DNA of 6,073 bases from an uncultured Lachnospiraceae bacterium (GCA_946183625.1 CAMHCL010000095.1:1-6073), one strand, 5' to 3'. Positions 1 to 6,073 are shown, counted from the first letter of the stretch. The notes: a model not told the origin generated them from the sequence alone. Numbers and translations: made by a program.

Positions 1-664
1 CAGAGGCAATATTTCCATACGACTTAAGACTAGGGTTTGCTTTGAAATAATACTCTGAATCAAATGCAGCCCCATAATAGGAACTGGAATTCCACGGGTT
101 TTCTGATGCCGGATCAGTCGGATCCCAGCCACGAAGAGATGAAGATGCTCCACTTATCTTATTTGCCTTTGGTTTTCCAAGAGGGCCTGGATCAGAACTT
201 CCATAAAATGTTACGATTGTTGAACCACTTGGGCAGTTCTCATATATCCACTTCGCATCCATAACACGAAGTCTTACACATCCTGCTGAACAGGCTGTAC
301 CCATCTTGTCATACTCCCAATACTCAAGTGATGAAGGATCACCAAATCTTGTATAAGGTACTGAATGGAAAAGTATATTTCCTGTGATAACGCTTGCATA
401 CTGTCCGCAGACACCACCGAATAGCTGTCTCCATCTGGACTTACCCTGTAAATGATAAGAACCACTTCTAGGAGTTGCTCTACCTGTACAGCAAAGCATA
501 ACTCTAATTGGCGAACCATTCATATATGCAGTAATGGTATTAGTTGTATAGTTTACCTCAAGTTCCATACTACCGGCAGCCTGAACATCACCTCTGTTGA
601 CACTGAAAACAGTGCCCATGATTATTGCCAGGGCCAGTATAAAAGCCAATACTCTCTTCTTCAT
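1..664 (-). CDS. Secreted L,D-transpeptidase (YkuD family), 3' end cut by window edge
   Basis: This gene encodes an exported YkuD-fold L,D-transpeptidase, a family that cross-links peptidoglycan stem peptides (3-3 links) or attaches proteins to the wall outside the membrane. The reading frame is open for 221 codons and runs off the left edge, so the C-terminus is missing. Residues 1-30 form a signal peptide: MKKR, a hydrophobic core, then VQA|A as a likely cleavage site. The catalytic domain spans about residues 33-155. It has the conserved histidine H100 (LFHSVPY) and the active-site motif SAGCVR at 126-131, with C129 as the predicted nucleophile. A linker with RGWDPTDP (178-185) leads into FDSEYYFKANPSL (201-213), which resembles the YYxxNPDL-type repeats found in surface proteins of Lachnospiraceae. 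Additional cysteines lie at 58, 59, 86, 125 and 144. The ATG at 664 is preceded by AGGGAG with a 6-nt spacer. It lies 19 bp after pyk and is probably co-transcribed with it. The family call is firm; the precise wall substrate is unknown. Confidence 0.9.
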   Translation of the reverse strand, partial: MKKRVLAFILALAIIMGTVFSVNRGDVQAAGSMELEVNYTTNTITAYMNGSPIRVMLCCTGRATPRSGSYHLQGKSRWRQLFGGVCGQYASVITGNILFHSVPYTRFGDPSSLEYWEYDKMGTACSAGCVRLRVMDAKWIYENCPSGSTIVTFYGSSDPGPLGKPKANKISGASSSLRGWDPTDPASENPWNSSSYYGAAFDSEYYFKANPSLKSYGNIAS

Positions 665-683
665 AAATATCTCCCTTTTTTGA

Positions 684-2099
684 TCAACTGATCTGTTCAA
701 TCTTTATTACATTTGTATTGCCACTGGATCCATCCAGTATTCCACCGGTTATAACAACATTATCTCCGGCTTCAAGTCCCAGAGTTGCTTTAGATTCCTG
801 TATGGAGTTCTGGAACATTTCTTCCATAGAATCATACATACCGCACATAACAGGAGTAAGTCCCCATGACAGGTTAAGCTTTCTCCATACCTTTGCAGAT
901 GTAGTAACACCGATTAGATCAACTGGACATCTAAAACGGCTTACCATTCTGGCTGTTCTTCCGCTGAGGGAATTAACTATTATGCATTTTGCGTTAAGGT
1001 CTATAGCCAGAGTACATACTGTATGTGTAACAGCATCCAGATTATTTCTAACATCAAAATCTGAAGTGCGGAATCTCTTTGTATAGTGAATCTTGCTTTC
1101 AGTGAACTCAATGGTATCTACCATGGTCTGAAGTGCCTTGACAGGATACTTTCCTGATGCAGTCTCCCCGGAAAGCATCACTGCTGATGTACCATCATAT
1201 ACCGCATTTGCCACGTCAGATATTTCTGCTCTGGTAGGTCTTGGATTGTGGATCATGGATTCCAGCATTTCTGTAGCTGTTATAACCCTCATACCAAGCA
1301 TACGACATTTTGATATAAGGTACTTCTGAACTGAAGGAACCTCTACACCCGGTATCTCCACACCCAGATCTCCTCTGGCAATCATGATACCATCTGCAAC
1401 TTCGCAGATTTCATCAATATTTTCAACACCAGATCGATTTTCAATCTTAGCTACTATCTCTATATCCTGACCGCCATTTTCGTCAAGAAAGTTTCTCATA
1501 TCTTGAACATCCTGCTTTGTGGATACAAATGATGCCGCCACATAATCAGCTCCGTTCTCGATACCGAATAAAAGATCTGACTTATCCTGCTCACTGAGGA
1601 ACGGCTGATCCAGAACCTTGTTAGGGAAGTTCATGCTCTTTCTATCTGACAGAACGCCACCGGCAAGGCACTCGCATACAGCGTCGTTGCCATGTATCTC
1701 CTTAACCTGGAAGATGACCAGTCCATTATTTACCATAATAGTGTCACCAACCTGAAGGTTATCTATCAGATTCTTGTAGCTTACAGATACCCTGTTCTGA
1801 TTTCCTATTATCTCGTCTGTTGTAAAAGTAAACTCATCGCCATCATTCAGCAATATCTGACCGTTTTCAAATGTCTTAATCCTGTATTCAGGTCCCTTTG
1901 TATCAAGCATGATAGGAATAGGGAGACGCTTCTCTGCCCTGATCTTCTTGACCAGGTCAAACTTCTTCTTATGTTCTTCATGTGTGCCATGGCTGAAGTT
2001 CATTCTTGCCACTGACATGCCTGCATCCATCAGTTCCCTTAATACGTCAGGATTCTCACAGGCAGGACCTATAGTACATATAATCTTAGTTTTTCTCAT
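684..2099 (-). CDS. pyk: Pyruvate kinase
   Basis: Pyruvate kinase transfers phosphate from PEP to ADP, giving pyruvate and ATP, the last step of glycolysis in the cytosol. The 471-residue product is a full-length A/B/C-domain enzyme without the extra C-terminal PEP-utiliser-like domain found in Bacillus enzymes. Visible motifs are the N-terminal KTKIICTIGPA, ARMNFSHG (R32, N34, S36, H37), LDTKGPE (65-71), the signature IVAKIENRSGV with catalytic K218 and E220, ARGDLG (D244, metal ligand), TATEMLES (T276) and a C-terminal allosteric-type domain. The acidic E71 after TKGP is the residue associated with K+-dependent enzymes. Two positions depart from textbook sequences: TATEML instead of TATQML, and NFPNKVLDQPFLSEQDK where most have NLPG..DLPALSEKD. 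I recall similar forms in other Clostridia. The ATG at 2099 has AAGGA with a 9-nt spacer. The 73-bp upstream gap shows no strong promoter, and the L,D-transpeptidase follows 19 bp downstream. Confidence 0.97.
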   Translation of the reverse strand: MRKTKIICTIGPACENPDVLRELMDAGMSVARMNFSHGTHEEHKKKFDLVKKIRAEKRLPIPIMLDTKGPEYRIKTFENGQILLNDGDEFTFTTDEIIGNQNRVSVSYKNLIDNLQVGDTIMVNNGLVIFQVKEIHGNDAVCECLAGGVLSDRKSMNFPNKVLDQPFLSEQDKSDLLFGIENGADYVAASFVSTKQDVQDMRNFLDENGGQDIEIVAKIENRSGVENIDEICEVADGIMIARGDLGVEIPGVEVPSVQKYLISKCRMLGMRVITATEMLESMIHNPRPTRAEISDVANAVYDGTSAVMLSGETASGKYPVKALQTMVDTIEFTESKIHYTKRFRTSDFDVRNNLDAVTHTVCTLAIDLNAKCIIVNSLSGRTARMVSRFRCPVDLIGVTTSAKVWRKLNLSWGLTPVMCGMYDSMEEMFQNSIQESKATLGLEAGDNVVITGGILDGSSGNTNVIKIEQIS

Positions 2100-2172
2100 T
2101 TAATCTGTTCCTTAACTCAGTAAGTTTGCACACCCTAAATAAACCATCACAAAATATAACCCTTAAAAAGTA
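2100..2172 (-). other. Intergenic spacer upstream of pyk, possible promoter region
   Basis: This 73-bp AT-rich spacer separates the TPM gene from pyk and is the longest gap in the window. It contains the pyk Shine-Dalgarno AAGGA (2109-2113). Minus-strand TATATT and TTTATT hexamers could act as -10 elements, but no good -35 box sits 16-18 bp upstream of either. No GC-rich hairpin followed by a T-run is present, so I see no intrinsic terminator for the upstream genes. A separate pyk promoter is possible but not shown. Confidence 0.35.
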
Positions 2173-2973
2173 CTAGAAGCTGTGGCCTCCACCACCACCT
2201 GAGTGGCCGCCACCGCCACCTCCGCCTCCGCCTCCGCCGGAGCTGGAAGAACTTGGTGGATCATAAACTCTGGTCTGATGTGAGAAGCTGGTAGAAATAC
2301 TACTTGATGCCTGCTTGGTCACAATAGCCTTCAGAACTTCTGAATTTGAAGGGTCTCTTGTATTAGAAACCATTCTAACCACTGCATAGTTTATCAGTAT
2401 TGCCAATATCAATGCAAGAAGTATATTGCTTACATATTTCATTGGCTGAGATATCCTGCCGCCATCCAGTATTGTATATATCTGTTTAAATGTTTCGCTG
2501 GCACATTTATAATAATCACCATTTGTAGCATACTTATAAGTATTATCGGTAATAGTATTAGCATAGGATTTATTAACTATCTTATATACATCATCCATGC
2601 TGTATATATACATTTCTCTCTGATTCATATCTATGATGAAGAGAGTTCCACTTTCCAGACCACATGTACTCTGGTACTTTGACTCAGAAACTGAAGTGAC
2701 TGGACCCTGGTATTCAGATGTGGAATAGAATACGGCATTTCCATATTCAGTTATAGGCTTCATATCTTCCAGAAGCTTATCATACTGATCCGGCTGAAGG
2801 AGATTTGCATCATCTATGATTATTGCATCAAAGCCTGTTTCCGGATTATGATATTCAACATTTCCATCCTTTTCGTCAGCAAATACATTTCCTATAGGAA
2901 GTGCGATGACCAATGCCAGCACTGTAATGATTGCTGCTACTGCATACTTTATATCCATTCTAAACTTAAGCAC
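2173..2973 (-). CDS. TPM-domain membrane-anchored protein with Gly-rich tail (YdjH-like)
   Basis: A 266-residue envelope protein of the TPM family (YgcG/YdjH type). The family is linked to membrane stress modules and photosystem II repair; no biochemical activity can be assigned here. Residues 1-32 form a signal peptide or anchor with a hydrophobic core at about 11-28 and a possible VFA|DE cleavage site. The TPM domain covers about 48-170: FDAIIIDDANLL (48-59), then GTLFIIDMNQREMYIY (109-124) as the central strand pair. A second membrane helix lies at about 181-200. The tail is five serines, eleven glycines, HS, five glycines and HSF. The frame can be extended to a TTG at 3000 and has an ATG at 2979. 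I chose the GTG at 2973 because AGGAGG (2982-2987) lies 8 nt before it; the ATG would leave only 2 nt. This GTG overlaps the zinc-ribbon gene's stop codon (GTGCTTAA), indicating translational coupling. The family is likely, the role inferred. Confidence 0.85.
   Translation of the reverse strand: MLKFRMDIKYAVAAIITVLALVIALPIGNVFADEKDGNVEYHNPETGFDAIIIDDANLLQPDQYDKLLEDMKPITEYGNAVFYSTSEYQGPVTSVSESKYQSTCGLESGTLFIIDMNQREMYIYSMDDVYKIVNKSYANTITDNTYKYATNGDYYKCASETFKQIYTILDGGRISQPMKYVSNILLALILAILINYAVVRMVSNTRDPSNSEVLKAIVTKQASSSISTSFSHQTRVYDPPSSSSSGGGGGGGGGGGHSGGGGGHSF
2176..2253 (-). repeat. Low-complexity Ser/Gly/His tail-coding segment
   Basis: These bases encode the last 26 residues of the TPM protein: five serines, eleven glycines, His-Ser, five glycines and His-Ser-Phe. 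The glycine codons mix GGC, GGA and GGT, so this is not a pure trinucleotide repeat, but the stretch is locally much richer in G+C than the rest of the window. Gly-rich tails ending in an aromatic residue are typical of TPM-family membrane proteins. The tract could vary in length between strains by slippage. Confidence 0.8.
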
Positions 2974-4651
2974 GATCATCACCTCCTGTATACCTGTCAA
3001 ACTGTGGCAGTTTTCTGGTAGCCATGAGATTATAACTGGCTATAAGATCTATAAGATTTACAAGTATTGCCAGCATGGTAATGATCACCATTACGTAATA
3101 GAAAATATCTGATGCAGGAGCAATCACCAGCAGAATCAGCATTATAGCTGTTGCGATTGCTGTGATCAGCGATAATGGTATTCCTTTTTTATCATCGATC
3201 TGCTTCACCTTGCCAAATGTAGATATTACGATTATCACGTCTATTACCAATGTAACCAGTGTAACAATTGCATATCCAGAGCCACCTGAGAAACTGCTCA
3301 TCAGTGGCTGAAGAAAACTTTTTGCAAAAGATAATACAATAATAGATATAAAAACTACCGAGATCAGAGAGATACCTGATTTACGATTCTTCTTCTCTTT
3401 CTTTGCTCTTACCTTTGCTCTCTTTACATCATTGTCAGAAACAACTATTGCTCCACCTTCATTCTCAAAGACTGCACTCTGCTGTCTCTTCATTCTGTCT
3501 TTCTGCTTCTGCTCAACTCTGTACATGTATCCGGCATCATCTTCACCGGTATCCTTCTTCAGAATCTTCTTCATTTCATTGTTGTAGAGAATAATAGCCA
3601 CCAGTCCCATGATGGCTGTAAGCATACACAGCATCTTAGGGATCAATGTTACAAATACATTTAACAGGAAGAAAAGTGGTATAGCTACAACCAGGGATAT
3701 CAGAAGATATCTTCCTATACTGATAGGCATATCCGCTGAAACCTTTCCTGTTTCTCCGTTTACTGTTGCATATGCAACACGGTTTCCGTTTCTATATGAC
3801 AGGAACCATACAGGGAACATAGCACTGTGAGTATTATCGATATGTGGATTAAGCTGCTTCTCGATAGCTTCTCTTCCACCCTCAACACTTCTTCCCTTTA
3901 TTCCCTTCTGCTCCATAATAAATTTTGCAGAGCTTGTACTTGCCAGGTTCTTAGCCGAATCCACATAAACATCACTAGGAACATCTGCTATATCAGCATA
4001 AAAACCACTCAGGAATGATGGAGTGAAATGTTTTATATTCTTTGCAGTATATGGAGCGATCTCAGAGCTTATCTCATCTGCAAAGCTTGATGAACCATCA
4101 TAGCTGGCTCCATAGTAAGTACAATCCAAAGTACCAACATTATTATAATGATCAGTGATAATATAATCACCACTTCTGTGAGATTCACTAGTTTTAACAC
4201 AGAATCTCTCTTTGTCGGAGATATCATATACCCAGTAAGGCATATAGATTCCTCTAAAACCATCTATCTTATTCCTGGATTTAAACTTGCCCGGTGTAAA
4301 GAAAGCTCTTTTCATATGCTTTGCGTATATATCCTTACACTTTTCCTTATCAAGCTTAAATGGAATCAGATATTCAGGGCTTGTGCCCTTTGCCAGTCTT
4401 GTTGAAAGCACAGTAGATGCTCCACAGTAACTACAGAAACCTGCAGCTGTTTCATCTGTGGAATAAATCTCACCGCCACAGCTAGGACATTTGAAAACAG
4501 TAATGTTATATTCATTACTTTCCTCTGCCCCGCCATAGCTCATCTCTTTAAACTGATACGGATCAAAATGTGAATCACAGGATTCGCACATCATGTCCTG
4601 ACTGGCGATATTAAACTTTAACCTGCCCCCGCAGTTTGTGCATGCAAGCAT
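2966..4651 (-). CDS. Double zinc-ribbon polytopic membrane protein (YdjG-like)
   Basis: A 561-residue protein with two N-terminal zinc ribbons and a membrane-embedded C-terminal half. Zinc ribbon 1 uses C4/C7 and C22/C25; zinc ribbon 2 uses C55/C58 and C73/C76. A soluble region at about 90-310 includes YLIPFKLDKEKC (94-105), GIYMPYWVYD (134-143) and FPVWFLSYRNGN (279-290) followed by ATVNGETGKV. I recall these motifs from TFIIB-type zinc-ribbon membrane proteins that automated annotation sometimes mislabels as helicase or primosome proteins. Hydrophobic segments lie at about 313-335, 338-357, 427-447, 460-479, 491-511 and 517-540, suggesting six helices. A very basic, Lys-rich loop at about 360-425 is probably cytosolic. 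The ATG at 4651 has GGAGGGG with a 5-nt spacer, only 16 bp after rfbA. It is paired by overlap with the TPM gene, as ydjG is with ydjH in Bacillus. I infer an envelope-stress or membrane-scaffold role. Nothing suggests nucleic-acid processing beyond the ribbons themselves. Confidence 0.85.
   Translation of the reverse strand: MLACTNCGGRLKFNIASQDMMCESCDSHFDPYQFKEMSYGGAEESNEYNITVFKCPSCGGEIYSTDETAAGFCSYCGASTVLSTRLAKGTSPEYLIPFKLDKEKCKDIYAKHMKRAFFTPGKFKSRNKIDGFRGIYMPYWVYDISDKERFCVKTSESHRSGDYIITDHYNNVGTLDCTYYGASYDGSSSFADEISSEIAPYTAKNIKHFTPSFLSGFYADIADVPSDVYVDSAKNLASTSSAKFIMEQKGIKGRSVEGGREAIEKQLNPHIDNTHSAMFPVWFLSYRNGNRVAYATVNGETGKVSADMPISIGRYLLISLVVAIPLFFLLNVFVTLIPKMLCMLTAIMGLVAIILYNNEMKKILKKDTGEDDAGYMYRVEQKQKDRMKRQQSAVFENEGGAIVVSDNDVKRAKVRAKKEKKNRKSGISLISVVFISIIVLSFAKSFLQPLMSSFSGGSGYAIVTLVTLVIDVIIVISTFGKVKQIDDKKGIPLSLITAIATAIMLILLVIAPASDIFYYVMVIITMLAILVNLIDLIASYNLMATRKLPQFDRYTGGDDRA
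2982..2987 (-). promoter_or_regulatory. Ribosome binding site deciding the TPM gene start
   Basis: A perfect AGGAGG lies inside the last codons of the zinc-ribbon gene. It sits 8 nt before the GTG at 2973 and only 2 nt before the ATG at 2979. The spacing favours GTG as the start. Because the site and start lie at the end of the upstream gene, ribosomes finishing that gene could re-initiate here. Seen directly; the coupling is inferred. Confidence 0.75.
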
Positions 4652-4667
4652 GTATTCCCCTCCATTT

Positions 4668-5537
4668 TTACAGTCCGTTAGCTACATCCATCAGATACTG
4701 ACCATAATGAGTCTTCATAAGAGGTTCAGCCAGTTTAATTAGCTGATCCCTGTCAATAAATCCTCTCTTATATGCTATCTCTTCAATACAGGATATATAG
4801 AGTCCCTGTCTCTTCTGGAATGCAGCCACGAAGTCTGCAGCATCCAGCAGCATATCATGATTACCTGTATCCAGCCATGCAAATCCTCTACCGAGAGTCT
4901 CAACCATCAGGTCGCCTCTTCTGAGATATTCATTATTAATAGATGTGATCTCTATCTCGCCTCTTGCTGAAGGCTTAACGTTCTTTGCTATCTCTACAAC
5001 ATCATTATCATAGAAGTAGAGACCTGGAACAGCATAATTTGACTTAGGATTCTCAGGCTTCTCCTCTATTGAAAGAGCCTTGCCATTTTCATCAAACTCA
5101 ACTACGCCATACTCTCTTGGATCCTTAACATAGTATCCGAAGATTGTTGCGCCCTTCTCACGAGTTGCAGCATTCTTCAGGACCTTCGAAAAGCTCTGTC
5201 CATAGAATATATTGTCGCCCAATACAAGTGCAACATGATCATCGCCTATAAAATCTGCCCCAATGATAAATGCATCTGCCAGTCCCCTTGGAACCTCCTG
5301 AACTGCATATGAGAACTGCATTCCCAGTTGTTCACCACTTCCGAAGAGTTCTTTAAATGCAGGCAGATCTCTAGGTGTTGATATTATGAGAACCTCTCTT
5401 ATTCCTGCCAACATAAGTGTTGACAGCGGATAGTAAATCATTGGCTTGTCATATACAGGCATCATCTGTTTTGAAACAGCCTTTGTCAACGGGTACAGTC
5501 TGGTTCCGGAACCTCCGGCAAGAATTATTCCCTTCAT
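4668..5537 (-). CDS. rfbA: Glucose-1-phosphate thymidylyltransferase
   Basis: RfbA/RmlA joins dTTP and glucose-1-phosphate to give dTDP-glucose and pyrophosphate. This is the first step towards dTDP-L-rhamnose and other dTDP-deoxysugars used in cell-surface polysaccharides; the enzyme is cytosolic. At 289 residues it matches the usual family length. Motifs are the nucleotide loop GGSGTRLYPLT (8-18), SKQMMPVYDKPMIYYPLS (22-39), GLADAF (85-90), LGDNIFYG (106-113) with metal-binding D108, EEKPENPKSNYAVPGLYFYD (158-177), GEIEITSINNEYL (193-205) and WLDTGNHD (221-228) with the second metal-binding D223. The frame can be opened from a TTG at 5558, but the ATG at 5537 has AGAGGA with a 6-nt spacer and gives the standard MKGIILAGG start. 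It follows the PEP mutase gene after 59 bp and precedes the zinc-ribbon gene by 16 bp. No rfbB, C or D gene is in the window, so the final sugar is not determined. Confidence 0.97.
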   Translation of the reverse strand: MKGIILAGGSGTRLYPLTKAVSKQMMPVYDKPMIYYPLSTLMLAGIREVLIISTPRDLPAFKELFGSGEQLGMQFSYAVQEVPRGLADAFIIGADFIGDDHVALVLGDNIFYGQSFSKVLKNAATREKGATIFGYYVKDPREYGVVEFDENGKALSIEEKPENPKSNYAVPGLYFYDNDVVEIAKNVKPSARGEIEITSINNEYLRRGDLMVETLGRGFAWLDTGNHDMLLDAADFVAAFQKRQGLYISCIEEIAYKRGFIDRDQLIKLAEPLMKTHYGQYLMDVANGL

Positions 5538-5596
5538 AATATTTCCTCTTTTCTTCAATCACAATCCTTCAACTACAGTTCTAACACTTACGATAT

Positions 5597-6073
5597 TTAT
5601 AATTCATCAATTAAAGTTATAATATCCTTTATTGACATCAATCTGTCATCAACTTCCTTGGCTCTGTGATACTTAAGGATATCTATAGCTGTCTGCTGCA
5701 TAGCAGGGAACGCACTTCTTGTAAGCTGGTTTGCATAGATAACTATGTTAACACCATGTTCTGCAAGCTCTGCCTCAGTAATAGTGTTAAATGAAGACGG
5801 AACAACAACTATCGGTGTAGTCTTATCTGATTCTCTGAATTTATCACAGAACTCCAGAATCTCAGCCGGATCCTTCTTTCTACTATGTATCATTATTCCA
5901 TCAGCACCAGCCTCAACAAAAGCGAATGCCCTTTCAAGTGCATCATTCATTCCTCTTTCAAGTATAAGACTTTCAATACGAGCTATGATCATAAAATCCT
6001 CAGTAAGCTGAGCCTTCTTACCCGCGCGTATTTTCTCACTAAACTCTTCTATGCTAGCCTGAGTCTGCTCAAC
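5597..6073 (-). CDS. pepM: Phosphoenolpyruvate mutase, C-terminal part (5' end beyond window)
   Basis: PEP mutase (PepM/AepX) rearranges PEP to phosphonopyruvate, forming the C-P bond that starts nearly all phosphonate biosynthesis. It is a TIM-barrel enzyme of the isocitrate lyase superfamily. The last 158 codons are present; the frame is open to the right edge, so the start and the EDKxxxKxNS active-site loop lie outside. Visible family landmarks are EDFMIIARIESLI, whose Arg corresponds to the substrate-binding Arg159 of the mussel enzyme, and GADGIMIHSRKKDPAEILEF, whose His and Ser correspond to His190 and Ser192. They are followed by PIVVVPSSFNTIT and GVNIVIYANQLTRSAFPAM. The YANQLTRSAFPAM and IKDIITLI endings resemble the longer AepX-type enzymes, which carry an N-terminal nucleotidyltransferase domain, but whether this one does cannot be seen. 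An internal ATG at 5992 is not a credible start, because conserved PEP-mutase sequence continues upstream of it. Next downstream is rfbA, not the usual phosphonopyruvate decarboxylase. A methylisocitrate lyase-like relative is less likely. Confidence 0.92.
   Translation of the reverse strand, partial: VEQTQASIEEFSEKIRAGKKAQLTEDFMIIARIESLILERGMNDALERAFAFVEAGADGIMIHSRKKDPAEILEFCDKFRESDKTTPIVVVPSSFNTITEAELAEHGVNIVIYANQLTRSAFPAMQQTAIDILKYHRAKEVDDRLMSIKDIITLIDEL

Noticed and set aside
274..519. Minus-strand open frame of 81 codons near the left end
   Set aside because: It is in a different frame from the L,D-transpeptidase, whose signal peptide and catalytic motifs continue through this stretch.
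718..1086. Plus-strand open frame of about 122 codons antisense to the 3' half of pyk
   Set aside because: It is fully covered by a conserved gene on the other strand and has no recognisable protein family or domain.
1692..2015. Plus-strand open frame of about 107 codons inside pyk
   Set aside because: It lies antisense to conserved pyruvate kinase sequence, shows no recognisable motif and is best explained as a shadow of the real gene.
2100..2172. Possible intrinsic terminator or riboswitch between the TPM gene and pyk
   Set aside because: Only a four-base inverted match (CTTA...TAAG) is visible, with no GC-rich stem followed by a T-run and no recognisable aptamer.
2966..4651. Helicase/primosome or transcription factor role for the zinc-ribbon protein
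   Set aside because: The resemblance is limited to the CxxC ribbons; there are no Walker motifs, and the C-terminal half is membrane-embedded.
4668..5558. TTG start at 5558 for the thymidylyltransferase
   Set aside because: It adds seven residues not typical of RfbA and would leave the AGAGGA ribosome binding site inside the coding region; the ATG at 5537 fits both family length and spacing.
5597..5992. A 131-residue stand-alone protein starting at the ATG at 5992
   Set aside because: The same frame stays open to the window edge and encodes recognisable PEP mutase sequence before that ATG, so this is an internal methionine.

Overview
The window carries six genes, all on the minus strand and closely spaced. 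Reading in the direction of transcription (right to left) they are: the C-terminal part of a phosphoenolpyruvate mutase (cut by the right edge), glucose-1-phosphate thymidylyltransferase (rfbA/rmlA), a double zinc-ribbon polytopic membrane protein, a TPM-domain membrane-anchored protein with a glycine-rich tail, pyruvate kinase (pyk), and a secreted L,D-transpeptidase cut by the left edge. I saw no RNA gene, mobile element, CRISPR array or convincing intrinsic terminator.

The modest GC content, strong AGGAGG-type ribosome binding sites, the pyruvate kinase subtype, and an L,D-transpeptidase with an RGWDPTDP linker and a YYxxNP-type C-terminal segment all suggest an anaerobic low-GC Gram-positive. 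A member of Clostridia, probably Lachnospiraceae (Butyrivibrio/Roseburia-like), is most likely. This is inferred from protein character, not from a marker gene.

Right part (4668-6073): PEP mutase makes phosphonopyruvate, the entry step to phosphonates such as 2-aminoethylphosphonate. RfbA makes dTDP-glucose for dTDP-rhamnose or other deoxysugars. Together they look like the end of a surface-glycan locus whose product may carry a phosphonate. Middle part (2173-4651): the zinc-ribbon and TPM genes overlap by a few bases and form a translationally coupled pair resembling Bacillus YdjG/YdjH, the partners of PspA in an envelope-stress module. No PspA or SPFH-type gene is visible here. Left part (1-2099): pyruvate kinase is followed after 19 bp by the L,D-transpeptidase, which has a signal peptide and a complete H...SxGCxR active site.

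The gaps are 59, 16, -8, 73 and 19 bp, so much or all of the window could be one transcript. The 73-bp gap before pyk is the most plausible place for a separate promoter, but no good -35/-10 pair is visible. Most of the genes concern the envelope; pyk is the metabolic exception, and it shares its substrate PEP with the mutase.
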